A stretch of DNA of 64,000 bases, taken from assembly GCF_963576545.1 (NCBI RefSeq), contig NC_083651.1, forward strand, positions 8,393,886-8,457,885, in the 5' to 3' direction. A model generated the notes under the pieces. That model was not told where the DNA came from. It ran no database searches and saw only the letters and a program-made list of their open reading frames with translations. Positions 49,285-61,670 of this stretch are shown one piece after another; position 1 is the stretch's first letter, and every line of letters starts with the position of its first letter. Source of the stretch: Limanda limanda (taxonomy: Eukaryota > Chordata > Actinopteri > Pleuronectiformes > Pleuronectidae). The translations under genes and the position numbers were made by a program.

Positions 49285-51689
49285 ATATGTTAGAAAAACC
49301 CATCACTTCTAAAAAAAAATAAGTTTTTTGTTTGTTTGCACACAAACAAACAAAAAACAACATATTGTTTCCTTAATACAGCAAGTGTACATTTAATGTC
49401 AGTTCGAAGAGTGTTTGACTATTTGTGTTAATATTGTATTTTTGGTATTGGTATTTATTCTGGGAATATTAGTAAATCAAATCAAACTTAGTTAAATAAC
49501 AAACATGTGTATTGTGTTGTTCGGGGCACAAATTAGTTGACCCATAATTCATGCAAAGAATACAAAATAATATTTTGTATCATGGCTGCAGCAGCACCAT
49601 GCAAGTCAATATTCAAAAGCAGTAAACACAACCCAACACTGACCTTCTTCCCCCCTGCAGCGCCCGCCCATCCAGGTACGATGACTCCACTGATTGGCCA
49701 TTGACGAGCCATTTGACCTCAGTGGATTCTGCCTGGTGACATCTGGTGAGCACTTTGCAGTACAGCTCCAGTCCTGAACCTGAAGGAGGTCAGAGGTGTG
49801 AGTTGATATGTAAGACTTTGTTGAATCTGATTTAATGCATTTTGACCATAAAACATTTCTCACCATGTGGACTTTCAAAGATACTCCCGTTCAACGGCGA
49901 AACAATCACAGGTGGTGAAGCTAAAACATAAAGACACATTCAAATATCAGGATGGAAGTTAAAAGAGAGAACATCAATAATCTGGGAGCAGTAGCATTGA
50001 TTTTATTGTTCCCCACCAAAATAAAAGCTCATTAAAACTCACATTGATCAGTGATGTAGCTGCTGCTGTTTCTCTCAGGGTCAGAGGTCACAGAGACGTA
50101 AGGTGCAGTGGTACTGATCTGTGGTTCTGAACCTGGCACACACAAAATCCCACAGACAAACAAATTCAGAATTATTCATGATAATAAATGATGCTGTGCT
50201 TGTAGAGTCATTGGATCTAGTGTGAGTTTGAGTTGTGTGGTACGTTAGTGTGTTGCACCCTTTAGGCCACTAGAGGACAGAGCATGCTACTAAATACACT
50301 AATATATCTCTCTCAGGTTTATTGATCTGTGCAACTTATTTTCTTTTCGCTACAAAAAGTTACAAATTTCCATATGTTATATGAGGAATCTTGTTTTACA
50401 CTGTATATATTCTGCTCACATTGTATATATTGTCTTTAATACTTTGTATATCTCCTCATGTCTATATTGTATTTTTCTTTATTTACAACATTAACTAAAT
50501 TATCTGTGTTTTCTGTGTTTTTAATCCTGTAACACAGCAAAAATAAAGGATTATTTTATCTCACCTTATGTATGCTGTTGTTTGAAAAGGTAAACTGGCA
50601 TCATTCATAAATGTGTATATATATATTTATATATATATATAGGAGCAATTAACTTTCTTTTTGTAAATGCAAGTACACAGTTAGAAATTATGATTGGGCA
50701 CTAATCTGCAGAACATGTGGCTGCAACATTTTTTTGTCTGCAGCAGCGCCGGCCTTCATAAAGAGCTGCATGCAAATATGCACAGCTACACTTAATAATG
50801 CATATTGTTCAATAATGCCAATGCTCATTCATACGTGTATTTCTAATCTGCAGTAGAAATGTTTTAGACAAGTGGTGAATGTTGTGACATCCCCTACCTT
50901 CCACGCTGAGCAGGATGACCCTGCTGACTTTGTACTGCTGCTGGTCGATGAGCACTCGGAGCTGACAGGTGTACACGCCTGCATGCGAGCAGCTCACTGC
51001 AGGGATCCTCAGGTTAGCACTGTCCCGGCGGAGGGAGCCCGCTCTGCCTGACTGAAAAGCAGTGGAGCTGTTCTCCTGTTGGAAAATCACAGGTCACAGG
51101 ACTCGTTACTCACAGGGAAAGAGCAAGGCACCAGTAGTGAAAAAGTTTCTTGGGCCATTTGAAGCAACTGTCTTTTTGAAATTATAAGATATGAAGATGT
51201 TTGGTGTGCTCCACTGGTAGATGAAGTTTGTGTTAACAAACACATAGACAGTTTAATAACTTATATATGACCTCTGTAGGCCTTGATTGGCAGATACCAG
51301 AAATAACTCCTCTCATCTTAGTGTCCGGCTACAGGCATCATTTTAAGTCTATGGTATGTTTTACTGTTATTTATCTAATTATTTAATTTAATTAATATCG
51401 ACTGACAATACATTTTTTAATGTGATATAATTTTGGGTCATATTGCCCAGTCCTTTTTGAACCAGTCCAAATATTCTACATTTACAATCACTGAACATAC
51501 TTTAAAAGACTCACTGAACAAAATGCATGGTTATGGACTGAATTATCAAATTGGCTTGACTGGACAAAGTGTTGGTGCCACCAAAAAAACAGGTTTAAAC
51601 CTTTAGATTCAATCATTTTCTGAAATTAAAAATAATTTAACCAATTTAATCTCAATTACTTATCAACTATTCATTTAACTATTTTTTAA

Positions 51690-51759
<70 letters not shown>

Positions 51760-53931
51760 TTATTGTTGTTAATAAGTATTTGTCCTCTCACCTTGTACCA
51801 CTCTATCAGTCTGTCTGTACTGTTGAAGTCACCCAGGGACGGGCATCTGAACGTCAGCCTCTCTCCCACCATGGCTGAGATTTGATAAGACACTTTCTCC
51901 ATATCCACAGAGCTGGACTCGAAAACCTTTAACGAGATATTCCCAGTGATACAGTAGGTGTCATTCCTGAGGGACAAAAGTGGGGAGAACATTTTAAAGC
52001 TGCAGGTATCAAGGAGTTGCAGCAGGGGCGGGTCCAGGGGCAGGGGGCCAGGGGGGGCACTGATCCCAGCTGAAATCTGATTGGCCACTGAAGTACCCCT
52101 GTCGTGTTAGTGGTAGTAGTGTGAAGAGTTTTATTGAAGAACACAATGTCTTGAACGATAAACAATTTTGAAAATATATTCAATAAAGTGTGGTTTTGCT
52201 CAAAGCGAAAGAAAAATACTTAAATATTCATATTACTGAATCAGGAACTGTTTGTGGATGTTGGAAATATAACTGGCCTTGAAATGTGTAAATTGTGGCT
52301 CCTGATTTAGAAAAATTCTAGTTCTGACACTTAGGTATAGAAAGAAAATATTTCATTTTCACCTCGGGACTTTGCAAGTGTCTGTCAAGTGTCTTTAATA
52401 TGTTTCTGCTATTGTATTTGTTCTTAGTCTACTCTGACCATAACTTCTCTCTGGATTGAGACAAGAGAAAAGGCACTGCCTTATAAAAAATTAACAGGAA
52501 CAAAAAAAGGGGATTTTGGACTTACATTTCTGTCTGTAATATACTGTATCAGCAATTCAGTTATAAAAAGTAGTAAACAAACTTGTTAAATACTCAAAAA
52601 AATCTGTAGTTTCAAAATAGTTTATATGTTAAACTTCCAGAGAAATTACATAAATGACCGTAGGCCTGTAAATCGTTCGTACATATACTGCATGCTTACG
52701 CTGCATTTCCAAATACTGTTGAGTAGAGCACATACGAAAATGTCAGTACAGTAGAAAATGGTCTTCACCTGTAAGTGCAGATATATTCCCCTGAGTCTGA
52801 AGCCTGAGCTGGGAGGAGCCAAAGTTGCTTCTCACGCTGCTGGACACGCCCGTCGCTGTCATAGGCCACGCCTCCTGTCTCATTGTCCTTGGTGATGAGG
52901 AACCTTGCTTTTGGGGGGGCGATGTTTAGGGCTCTGAGGACGCTCTTGAAGACCGGGAAGGAGACGATGACAGGCTCACCCTCCACCCTGAATATGTTCA
53001 CCTCTGAAGTCACCAGGTAGCAGCCGTCTGCAGGGGAAACAAAAAAATGTATTATAGCAGATAGAATAATAGATTGTTATGATAAAACATCAAGTTGATA
53101 TTGGTTAACTCTAAAAATATCAGATATTGACCGGTCTGGTTTTGAAATGACAACAGTAGCCTGATTAGATGTATTGCCATTGCTGTCTTTACCAGGACGA
53201 ATCGACATGGAGCTTTAACTCAAGCTTGAAGAAAAGTTTTGTTCCGAATCTTCCTCCTCTCAAAGACAGGGGCTGCTGCTTTTTTATTTGTAAGGAAAGC
53301 CTGAGAAAAACACTTTTATTATCATGGCATGGTCACATCAAACCCAAGCTCTGACATGTTTCAGCATTACTCTTTCTTATGTACTTGTCTTTAAGGTGTC
53401 TTGCCTTTAGGAATCTTGGACACTTGGTCCAGAGAGGATGTAGACAAATAAAAATTAAGCAGATGGGGTCTTATTTATCAAACTAAAAGAAAACTGCTTT
53501 CAAAAACCAAGAGAAAGTTAAACTAACAATGGCTTGCAAAACAAATTTGCTTCAAACAGGTAAAAATAACAAATAGCTGGTTGTAAGAGACAAATAGATA
53601 AAAAGAGGTCAAATCAGATTTTATCTGCAGTCAATATATCGATCAGGCTCTAATACAAAGACTTATCTCATAAACATATAGTGAATGGAGCCTGACTGAC
53701 AGATTCTATTTAAAATCACAGAGTTTAAATTTGTTCAGGTTTTTTTCTGAATGTGACACAGACCCCTCACATTCTCATGTGACACTGACTTTCACTGTTA
53801 ACAAGTTATCATATACAATATTATATTATTTAAACAGTATTCTCACCTTTCATGGTCAGAGGCGGTAACCAAGGTTTTCCACACACATATTCAACGACAA
53901 CCACAGCAAACATCAGAACCCAGAGGACCAT
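48828..53931 (-). CDS. il1r2: Interleukin-1 receptor type 2 (decoy receptor)
   Basis: Coding exons in transcript order: 53931-53847, 53027-52769, 51966-51792, 51075-50898, 50132-50043, 49920-49864, 49779-49644, 49225-49080, 48973-48828; 423 aa, phases all agree. A signal peptide (MVLWVLMFAVVVVEYVCG) leads to three Ig domains (D2 with FRCP...VYTCQL, D3 with LYCKV...LKCVT). A membrane helix at about residues 380-402 follows, and a 19-20-residue basic tail ending LDYFLARQDSTF. No TIR domain follows, which is the hallmark of IL1R2: it captures IL-1 without signalling (family knowledge), and its place next to map4k4 matches mammals. The first in-frame ATG is at 53931; the upstream exon has no ATG in this frame and a stop at 56144-56142, supporting the start. 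D1 has the F-strand cysteine (YICTYR) but no B-strand partner (PVIVSFPVF). A linker of about 30 Ser/Thr-rich residues joins D2 to D3. Confidence 0.9.
49013..49048. repeat. (TA)n microsatellite
   Basis: About eighteen TA units in the last intron of il1r2, about 30 bp beyond the donor of the preceding exon. A second TA/GTATA run lies at about 49,253-49,283, just before the acceptor side of that exon. Confidence 0.95.
50395..50570 (+). repeat. LINE/SINE tail-like repeat
   Basis: AT-rich stretch with 'ctgtatatattctgctcac' near the left and 'aaaaataaaggattatttta' then 'tctcacctta' at the right, similar to the other non-LTR tails in the window. It is in an intron of il1r2, opposite in orientation. 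Confidence 0.4.
51688..51762. repeat. (ATT)n microsatellite
   Basis: About 24 ATT units within the il1r2 intron, close to the donor of the exon at 51966-51792. Confidence 0.95.
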
Positions 53932-54040
53932 GATGAGCACAAAAATCTGAAAGAAAAGACCCAACCACAAGAATGTGAGGTGATGTCTGATTACTGAAAC
54001 ATGTCAGAGAACAGATAATTGGGTTTTAATACAATACAGT

Positions 54041-54068
54041 TAGGGTTAGGGTTACAGTTAGGGTTAGA
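54041..54068 (+). repeat. Short interstitial telomere-like repeat
   Basis: Four TTAGGG-like units, 'gttagggttagggtt' then 'acagttagggttag', in the first il1r2 intron. A looser CTAACCC-rich stretch lies at about 55,680-55,750. Confidence 0.6.
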
Positions 54069-54491
54069 AAATTGAAGCACAGGAGAAGAAAAATCCAGAG
54101 GAATCACACAGAGGACAAAGAGTGGAGAAAAACTCAAATCTGAGATTTTGTTGATGTTGTTACTTCGAGCAGTTAAAAGTTTCCTTGACGTTTATCTTTT
54201 TTCCGACTCTTTGTAGATCTTAAAACTTGTGACATCACGAAAGTTGTCATCTGACTCTCAAACCCTCAATTTAACCACAGTGGATTACAAACAGCTACGG
54301 ATATAGTGAGTCACATTAAACGGTTAAAGGCCACTTACATCAAAGGTCAGCAAAATGTAATGTTAATATAATTAGAATTACATTTAATCAAAAAACAATT
54401 CTCAACTTAGTATTATATACTATTGGTAAATTATGATATACTATATAGTTTTTTGTAAACTTTGTTTCTAAAAAGTGCTATAGAAAGGAAG

Positions 54492-54540
54492 TTTATTATT
54501 GTTATTATTTTTATTATTATTATTATTTTTATTATTATTA

Positions 54541-54575
<35 letters not shown>

Positions 54576-54580
54576 ATTAT
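54492..54580. repeat. (ATT)n imperfect microsatellite
   Basis: Interrupted ATT/TTATT run in the first intron of il1r2. Confidence 0.85.
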
Positions 54581-54908
54581 ATACTTATACCATGTACTGT
54601 TTATTATTAAAACAACTTAATTTAATAGATAACAAGAGATGTCAGGGCCTCTGTGTGGACAGAATATTAAAAATAACTATTTATTTTCTATTAATGAGCA
54701 TAAGATTCTATCACACAAATTTAATTTCTACTGTGTTGTATTGGATTCTATTCCGTTCTGAGTTTTAGTTGAGTTTCTTTAGGGAACTCTCATATGTCCT
54801 TGCAGAAAATCTCTGCCACAGACTTAAATCATATTTTCCATGGAAACAGGCCAATTTTCACTTCCGCTTCTGTTTCCTTGCCTGTTATTGCAGGATCAGC
54901 TGACAAAC

Positions 54909-54925
54909 AAACACACACACGCACT

Positions 54926-54960
<35 letters not shown>

Positions 54961-54965
54961 AAACG
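54909..54965. repeat. (CA)n microsatellite
   Basis: CA run with a few interruptions in the first intron of il1r2. Confidence 0.95.
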
Positions 54966-55310
54966 CACGAGTGATGAATTCCCCAATAAAAGCTTTGTCT
55001 CAGTGTGTCGTCAGCAGGGAGATTCTATTCATAAAATCTGAGGGAGTGCTATTGCTGTAAATTAATATCCACACATGAGTCACAATGGATTAGGTATCTG
55101 GGATTATATTTACATATAGATAATATCAATTCAAGCAGACATACCTATAAATATAGTAAATATTACATTGCATTCTTATGGTTTACCATCCAATAAATAT
55201 CACAAATATAATAGTTTAATATATTTGATTGGTTATTACAGATGGGTTATGAGGTATAATTTAGTAACTCTAAAGGTAGATGTATTGCATTGATATATAT
55301 ATACATGGAA

Positions 55311-55414
<104 letters not shown>

Positions 55415-55889
55415 AATGTTAAATCACTTTGTGAAAATTAACATGGATCATTTTAACATTTTGAATGAATCTCAATGTTTTGTAAATTAACTGAAGATAA
55501 ATATATACAGTCCAGAAAATATAGGAGTAAAGGAGTAAAAAGTAAAAATGCTATGATGTGATATGTAATTGTATGTAAATATGCATATGTAAAGTGTGAT
55601 GTATATGTATGCATATGATTCTGGAACATTTAACTCTAATTTGAGAGTCAGTCATGACCCCACAACCCAGGACCCACTCCTAACCCTATCCTTAACCAAG
55701 GACCCTCTACTCTAACCCTAACCATAGGACCCCTTGCCTAAACCTAACCATTAATGCCTATGTACACAGATAGGTAAAAACACACTATATAAAAAACACA
55801 TTTTTGCAAATGTATTCTACCATTTACATGTACATATACATATACATATACACGTACATATGATGTTGCCTACAGTATGGTGTACTCAC

Positions 55890-56090
55890 GGTGTACAGCG
55901 AGCGGCCCCGGCAGTGTGAGGTCAGGCAGATGTGATGAGAGCGTGGAGTGGAGCAGCATGTGGTCGTCTCCTGTTGCCTCAGGGGGAACCTGCGCTCCTT
56001 TTCTAGGTTCCCACCCCTCTCAGATGGAAATTTCACAGGTTTCCCAATGTAACGCAGTGTCCTGTACAGCTCACCACTGATGTCTGCTGA
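55890..56090 (-). other. Probable 5' untranslated exon of il1r2
   Basis: On the minus strand this non-repetitive, GC-richer block ends at a strong donor (TACACC|GTGAGT, last base 55890), and the next acceptor at 53948-53947 leads into the start-codon exon. Read in the downstream frame it is open but has no ATG, so it is most likely leader. The upstream boundary is unclear because the sequence runs into a TG/CA tract. Confidence 0.45.
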
Positions 56091-56156
56091 CACACACACA
56101 CACACAAGCACACACAAACACACACACACACACACACACACTCACACACACACACA
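56089..56156. repeat. (CA)n microsatellite at the il1r2 5' end
   Basis: Imperfect CA tract directly beside the probable il1r2 leader exon. Confidence 0.95.
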
Positions 56157-56262
56157 GGTACTCCCTTAGGTTTGAATGTTTACATCTGTTGCTGCTGTTT
56201 CTCTGAAATCATCAGACTCTTGCACCAGTGGTGGTCATCTCCATGTTTGTTTTAGCACAGGA

Positions 56263-56376
<114 letters not shown>

Positions 56377-56399
56377 CCATATAATCAGTAGAACATTTT

Positions 56400-58670
56400 T
56401 CTCACTGTTCATGTAGCTTTGCAGAGTTTAAGATATTCATCTCTAATATTTCTGTTAAATCTATTTATTACTATTGTACTATTGCTCTACTATTGTTCAG
56501 CCATGGGTTGTGGTGTAAATGGAGCATACATCAGGATTAGTAATTACACGCGAACCATGCAATAATGAAACGTGTGACACTCCCTAATCTTTTCTTTCTT
56601 GTAAGGCCAGGACGTGCATGTGCGCAAATTCATCAGGTGGCGTTCGATACTGCAGTGAGATAGAAACCAGTCTAGTCAACTTTCAGGTGACGCAACACAG
56701 TGAATCTGTGCTTCCAGATCCAGACATTCAAAAGTTTGAGCTCTGGCTCGTTTAAGTTTAAAAAGTGGAAGGAGACACCAGGTCCTGAGAAGGGTTTCAA
56801 ATTAATTATCAACTCCATCTGTTTGTGAATCAAAAAATAACTCTTTCGGTTATGGGTTAGTTTCCATGACAGCCTTGCCTCCCAACAGCTTGCATCACGG
56901 AAGAATCTTCGAGTCATCTGTGAGATCATATTGGACCAAGCCCAGTGAGGATCATTTGTGTCAAACTGAGTCATGCACATGAGAATGCACAGTGATGGAT
57001 ACCGTAGTTTAAAAAAAGTAGTTTCTGTGCAGAGTAATGACAGACCAGTGAGTCACACATTTACAACACAGGCGTTTTTAAAAGATTTGTTTACACAGGG
57101 ATGGTTCAGTGTCGGCCTTCTTCAGGCAGAATCTTCTTCAGCGTCAAGACTTTTAATGCTTTTTCTTTGAGCCACAGATTTATTCACACCAACAGGAGCA
57201 GAAGAGCCTCTTGTATAAGAAGAGCTCAAGTCCTTGTTTCTGGAAGAAAGTATTTGGGATCGATAACAAATACCTGTTAATCAATTTCATCATTTACTGG
57301 GGCTACTTATCTGTAGCCATTAGGCGCAGTGTTAACTATGTAAAGTCTTTTTATTTCTTCTCTTTTTTAACAAGAAAAACCAAAATAATTAGTTTAACTT
57401 TTGGTCCCGGATCAAAGCAGTGTTTTCATATCATGTTAACCTCACACATTTTGATTGAAATGACATTTCAACAAGACATTTTCTCAAAACAGAGTAAATA
57501 ATAAATTATGACAATCAATGCTACAAGTAAACAAAAACAGGCCTTTAACATGCAGGATTATGCATTTATCTTTAAGCCGTGCAGGGTGAAAGGTGACTGA
57601 CACAGAACAAACCGTTCATTAAACCTGACGGTTGAGAAAGAAGGACATGTTGCATGTCTTGGGAATTCTCCAAATCGCCTCATGCTCTTAGAAACACACT
57701 AGAGCTGAGGAATTTACCTTCCAGTCACTCGGCACAATCATACTGCAGCAGCAATAATTTAACCAAAACCTGATTTTTCTAAATATTCTGATTAAGTTGT
57801 GTTAGCATCTTGAATGTCTTAATATTTCACAATGAGATTCATAAGGATTGAAGTATGACAAAGATTATGCGTCAACTCATGTCAGTTATTTTATAATTAA
57901 AGTAAGTGAAAAACTGATAGAAAAGTAAAATAATGATCTAATTATCGTAGTTACACCTTGACCAAATAGAAATGGGACATAAACAATTCAGAACCATTTT
58001 AACTTTTTCGGAATGACACGAGTCAAAAGTTTCAGATTTGAGACGACGGTTGCAATTATGGCTTTTCATTCATATCTTCATTTTATTTTCAGTAATAATC
58101 TTCCATGAATGTAAAGTTGTGAAAAGTCACTTTGTGGAGAGCTTTTCATGCAGAAGTGATGAAAGTGTTTTTTCCACCGAACTGCATGAAGGAGAATTGT
58201 TTCTCAATGTCTCAGTGTCAAGACATTTATCTTTGAAACAAAAACCAGAAAAATCACTTTTGTACATACTTCTCTTTTCAGGAGAGTTCAGACAAACACA
58301 TTCTGAAATCAGACATACAGTACAAACAGGAAGTCAAAGATTACAGCACAAATACTGTTTCCTATTCGTGCTGCAGCTCTTCGTGTGAATGGATTATACA
58401 ACATAACTGCATTGTGAAAAAATGAATGGTTCACAACTTGAATCATTTCAGTTTTATGTAACTCTGAACCCTGATGAAGGCTTATGTGGAAATAAACTAT
58501 AGAATGGCCTTTCCTTGGAAATATGAAAGCTGCAATATGCAAGGAAATATGTTGAAATAGATCCAACGTGTTAGAAATGTTAAAGTATGTATTACAACAT
58601 GTTTTGAATGCGCGTGTGTTTGTGAATCAAAAGGCAGCAGAGGCTCGCCACAGACAAAAGACAAACTTTT
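56400..58670. other. Spacer between il1r2 and map4k4
   Basis: This lies between the 5' side of il1r2 and the 3' end of map4k4, both on the minus strand. I see no exon chain. One open frame (58,038-58,388, plus) begins with a hydrophobic stretch but has no recognisable domain. The il1r2 promoter is probably at the left end. Confidence 0.45.
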
Positions 58671-58691
58671 CTTTTAAAATTACTTTTAAAG

Positions 58692-58697
58692 TTTATT
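58692..58697 (-). terminator. Polyadenylation signal (AATAAA on minus strand) of map4k4
   Basis: TTTATT on the plus strand reads AATAAA on the minus strand, 2,974 bp beyond the map4k4 stop. A long 3' UTR is plausible for this kinase. Nearer hexamers may also be used. Confidence 0.45.
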
Positions 58698-61670
58698 CAA
58701 AGAAAAAAAGCCTTCAGGAAAATACATGACTTCCTGTCATACACACAGAGGACATAAGTTAGAGTAGCATGGCAGAAACAGCAGAGGAAAAAATATGTCG
58801 CCTCACGTCCAAGCCAGCAGGGAACATTACTGCAATGGTTCCACGTCGAAGCGCCGCTATGTGAATACCTGAAATGAACAACACGCGTGTTCTTTATTGT
58901 TTTGTATGTAGGTGATTCAGTGGGGTGGGGAACATGACAAAATAAAAAGAATTAACCAAAATAAAAGGGCTCAAAAACAAAAGAACCAAAACGCATGTGC
59001 GTTAAACATAAATACTGTGATGCACATTAGTGTAACAAAACATTGCCTCTGTAAACATATTCTCAACCTAAGGTGAGCGGAATTATATTAAACCACCGCA
59101 GTCGCATATTTACGCGTACGTAGACCTACAGAAACAACAGAAACTATAGTTAAGCCTCTCCACTAGCTCTAAATTAAAAATTCACAATGCTTCAAGTGAT
59201 TTTTTTATTGTTTGGAAAAAAACAAACATTTCCAAGTAGTGGTTTTTAGAATAATATGTTTACATGTTTTGAAGTGCTGCCCTCATGGCACTTTTTCCAA
59301 TGAAATTTGGCGATCGATTGCTTTTTTTCATCAGATGTAGACCTAAAACTTGAGCCCATTAAGAATACGAATAATTACCACATTTTTTTATTTCATGAAG
59401 TCACTAGAGCCACTCATCAAGGCCTTGATGCAATAAGAGACACAGGTACTACTGCACACAGACCTCAGACGACACAGCACTGGGGTCCACACAGCTTCTC
59501 TGTACAAGGGGAGCATTGTGTGTTAATTGTTGTCGTCAGGGGAAAAACACAACCATGGTAAACTTGTTTGTGACCTGATGTGTTTGACATGAGGTCAGAG
59601 CACAAATTCAACTCCCCCTTGCCCCTGTATTTTTTTCTCAGTGAATGATGTGCAATCTTTCGGAGTATCATGGAAACAGAGGAAACTCCAACCCAGCCTG
59701 GAGGAGGAGATCGATGCTGCAGTTGCTGCTCAGTCTTTCACATATACAGACGACCCGATATAACAGCTGGAGCAGGAAGTGAGGGGAGCACTAAAATAGT
59801 GAAAACCGCTCCTTCCCGAGGAAAAGGAAAGTTGGATTCCGTGTTGATTTTCTTCGAAAACAGCTTTTTCTGCTCCATGTTGCATGGGAAAGGTTTATGT
59901 CCTCACTTGATGGCAAAGAGTGGACTCGCAGAGAACCCTCCTCAGCTCAAAGCTCACACACGCACTCTTACAGCTGTGGGAAAGGTCGCAAAACAAATAC
60001 GGAATCGCCCCCAACCCCACTCCACCCCCCCGGGTTAATATCTACACCTGACGAAGAGGCTCGGCTGCTGCAGCTTCCTGTCGTCTTAACTCAAAGTTCA
60101 ACATCTAGTATCGATCACTTGTGACAAGATACAAAGCAAAAAAAATTACATCATCTCATGCCTTGGACCACCACACAGTAATTTGTCTTTCTACATTCTT
60201 GACACATAGTGCATTGCATTCACACAAAATGATACAAATGAAAAATGATTTGGAAAAAGAAATGGAAGAACCATCTCCCAGAGAAAAAACTCTGCTGCTG
60301 TATGACCACACGTTCACATCTCTGCCAAGATAAACCAATACGCCGATGACACTGAACTCTCCGACCGCACTCACACACACTGAACCTTCGGTTCTACTTT
60401 AAACTCCATTATCTTTTCCCCCCTCCATTTTATATTCAACTATATTCACAGCAGTTCAAGTTTCTCAAGCTGAGAGACTACAGGTGACCGCCCTACCCAC
60501 ATTGAGTTTTGGTGGCCATGACCACTGACTCTCTCTGGAAGATTAAATTAAATGTTGTACATAGACACCTTTTATTTTATTTAACCTTTTTTTGGACCAC
60601 ACCCACATGACTTTCTTCCTTGTCAAACGCACCTCACACTCCTGTGGGTTCGGAGTAAAAGCAACCTGACCGTGTGGACTATGGGTGGATGTGTGTGAAT
60701 TTTAAAAAAACAAGGTAAAAGACATGTTTAACTCCACATAGTTACACTAATCTTCAAGGAATAATAATAGTTACAATTCAAAAAATACTATTCTGAAATC
60801 CATCAGCTTCAACATCTCTTTCTTTCTCTCATCACCGCCCCTCTATTTTTTTCTTTAAAGCAACCGTCCGATCAACACAACACTTCAATGACACACACAC
60901 ACAACCCCTCCGACTGAATCCCAACTTATGGTAAAACCTTGGATATCAGGCTCCTTCCATCTCACCGTGATGTCCCACCAACTCCAGCATCTTACAGTTT
61001 CCGCCCCTGGCTGACAGTCTGGACCTCTAACCAGCACGTCAGCAGCAATTGGACCAAACAGAAGTACATTTACACACACCACTGTAGCATTAATACAACA
61101 GACTCTGACCCCGCCAGCCCCGTGAAATGCTCACGAGAAAAGGCGGAGGGCAAAAACAGGGGGCAGAGGGGTGACTCCCTTACAAGAGGCAGACCTGCAG
61201 ACAGAAGTAGCAGTAGTAGTAATAATAGTGGTAGCAGTACTAGTAGTAGTAGAAGACCTCAAGCTTACTGAGCCGAGGAGCACAGGAAACGATGCAGACG
61301 TACAAAATCTATCCCATTTGCGATTGCCCACTCGTCTTGAATTCACATTTAAGTTATTTCTACTTCCTTTCATGTATTAATTAGTCACTGATTTTAATCG
61401 TATACACAAGCCGTTACTTCAGTTCATTTCCGGGCATGATGAAGGTGGGACCGGCTGTCACTGTGTGGCAGGTCGCCCCCGGAGACTGGACTCCAGAGAG
61501 AAGGTGGAGCGATCGCAGTTGACCGCTCAACAAAGGTTGATTGTTGTTCTCTTTTGGTTGTCTGAGGGCTGACGAGACATCGACGTTGGGTTCTGAGATC
61601 CAGTGTTAGCGAGGGTGGAGAGGACATCGAGGAAGATGAGGAGAAGGAGGAGGAGGGCAGGTGTGGACCT
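58698..61670 (-). other. map4k4: Presumed 3' untranslated region of map4k4
   Basis: About 3 kb after the map4k4 stop with no coding exon visible and a minus-strand AATAAA at its end. It includes a GTA/GTAGTA trinucleotide tract at about 61,205-61,255. Short open frames on either strand here (for example 59,670-60,038) show no domain. The extent is inferred from the absence of other genes and the hexamer. Confidence 0.5.

Noticed and set aside
52020..52110. Possible small hAT MITE (CAGGGGCGGG ... TACCCCTG) in an il1r2 intron
   Set aside because: The flanking octamers do not match and the ends are short; chance similarity in a G-rich tract is likely.
59670..60038. 122-codon open frame in the map4k4 3' region
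   Set aside because: Low-complexity composition, no domain, no splice context, and inside the presumed 3' UTR.
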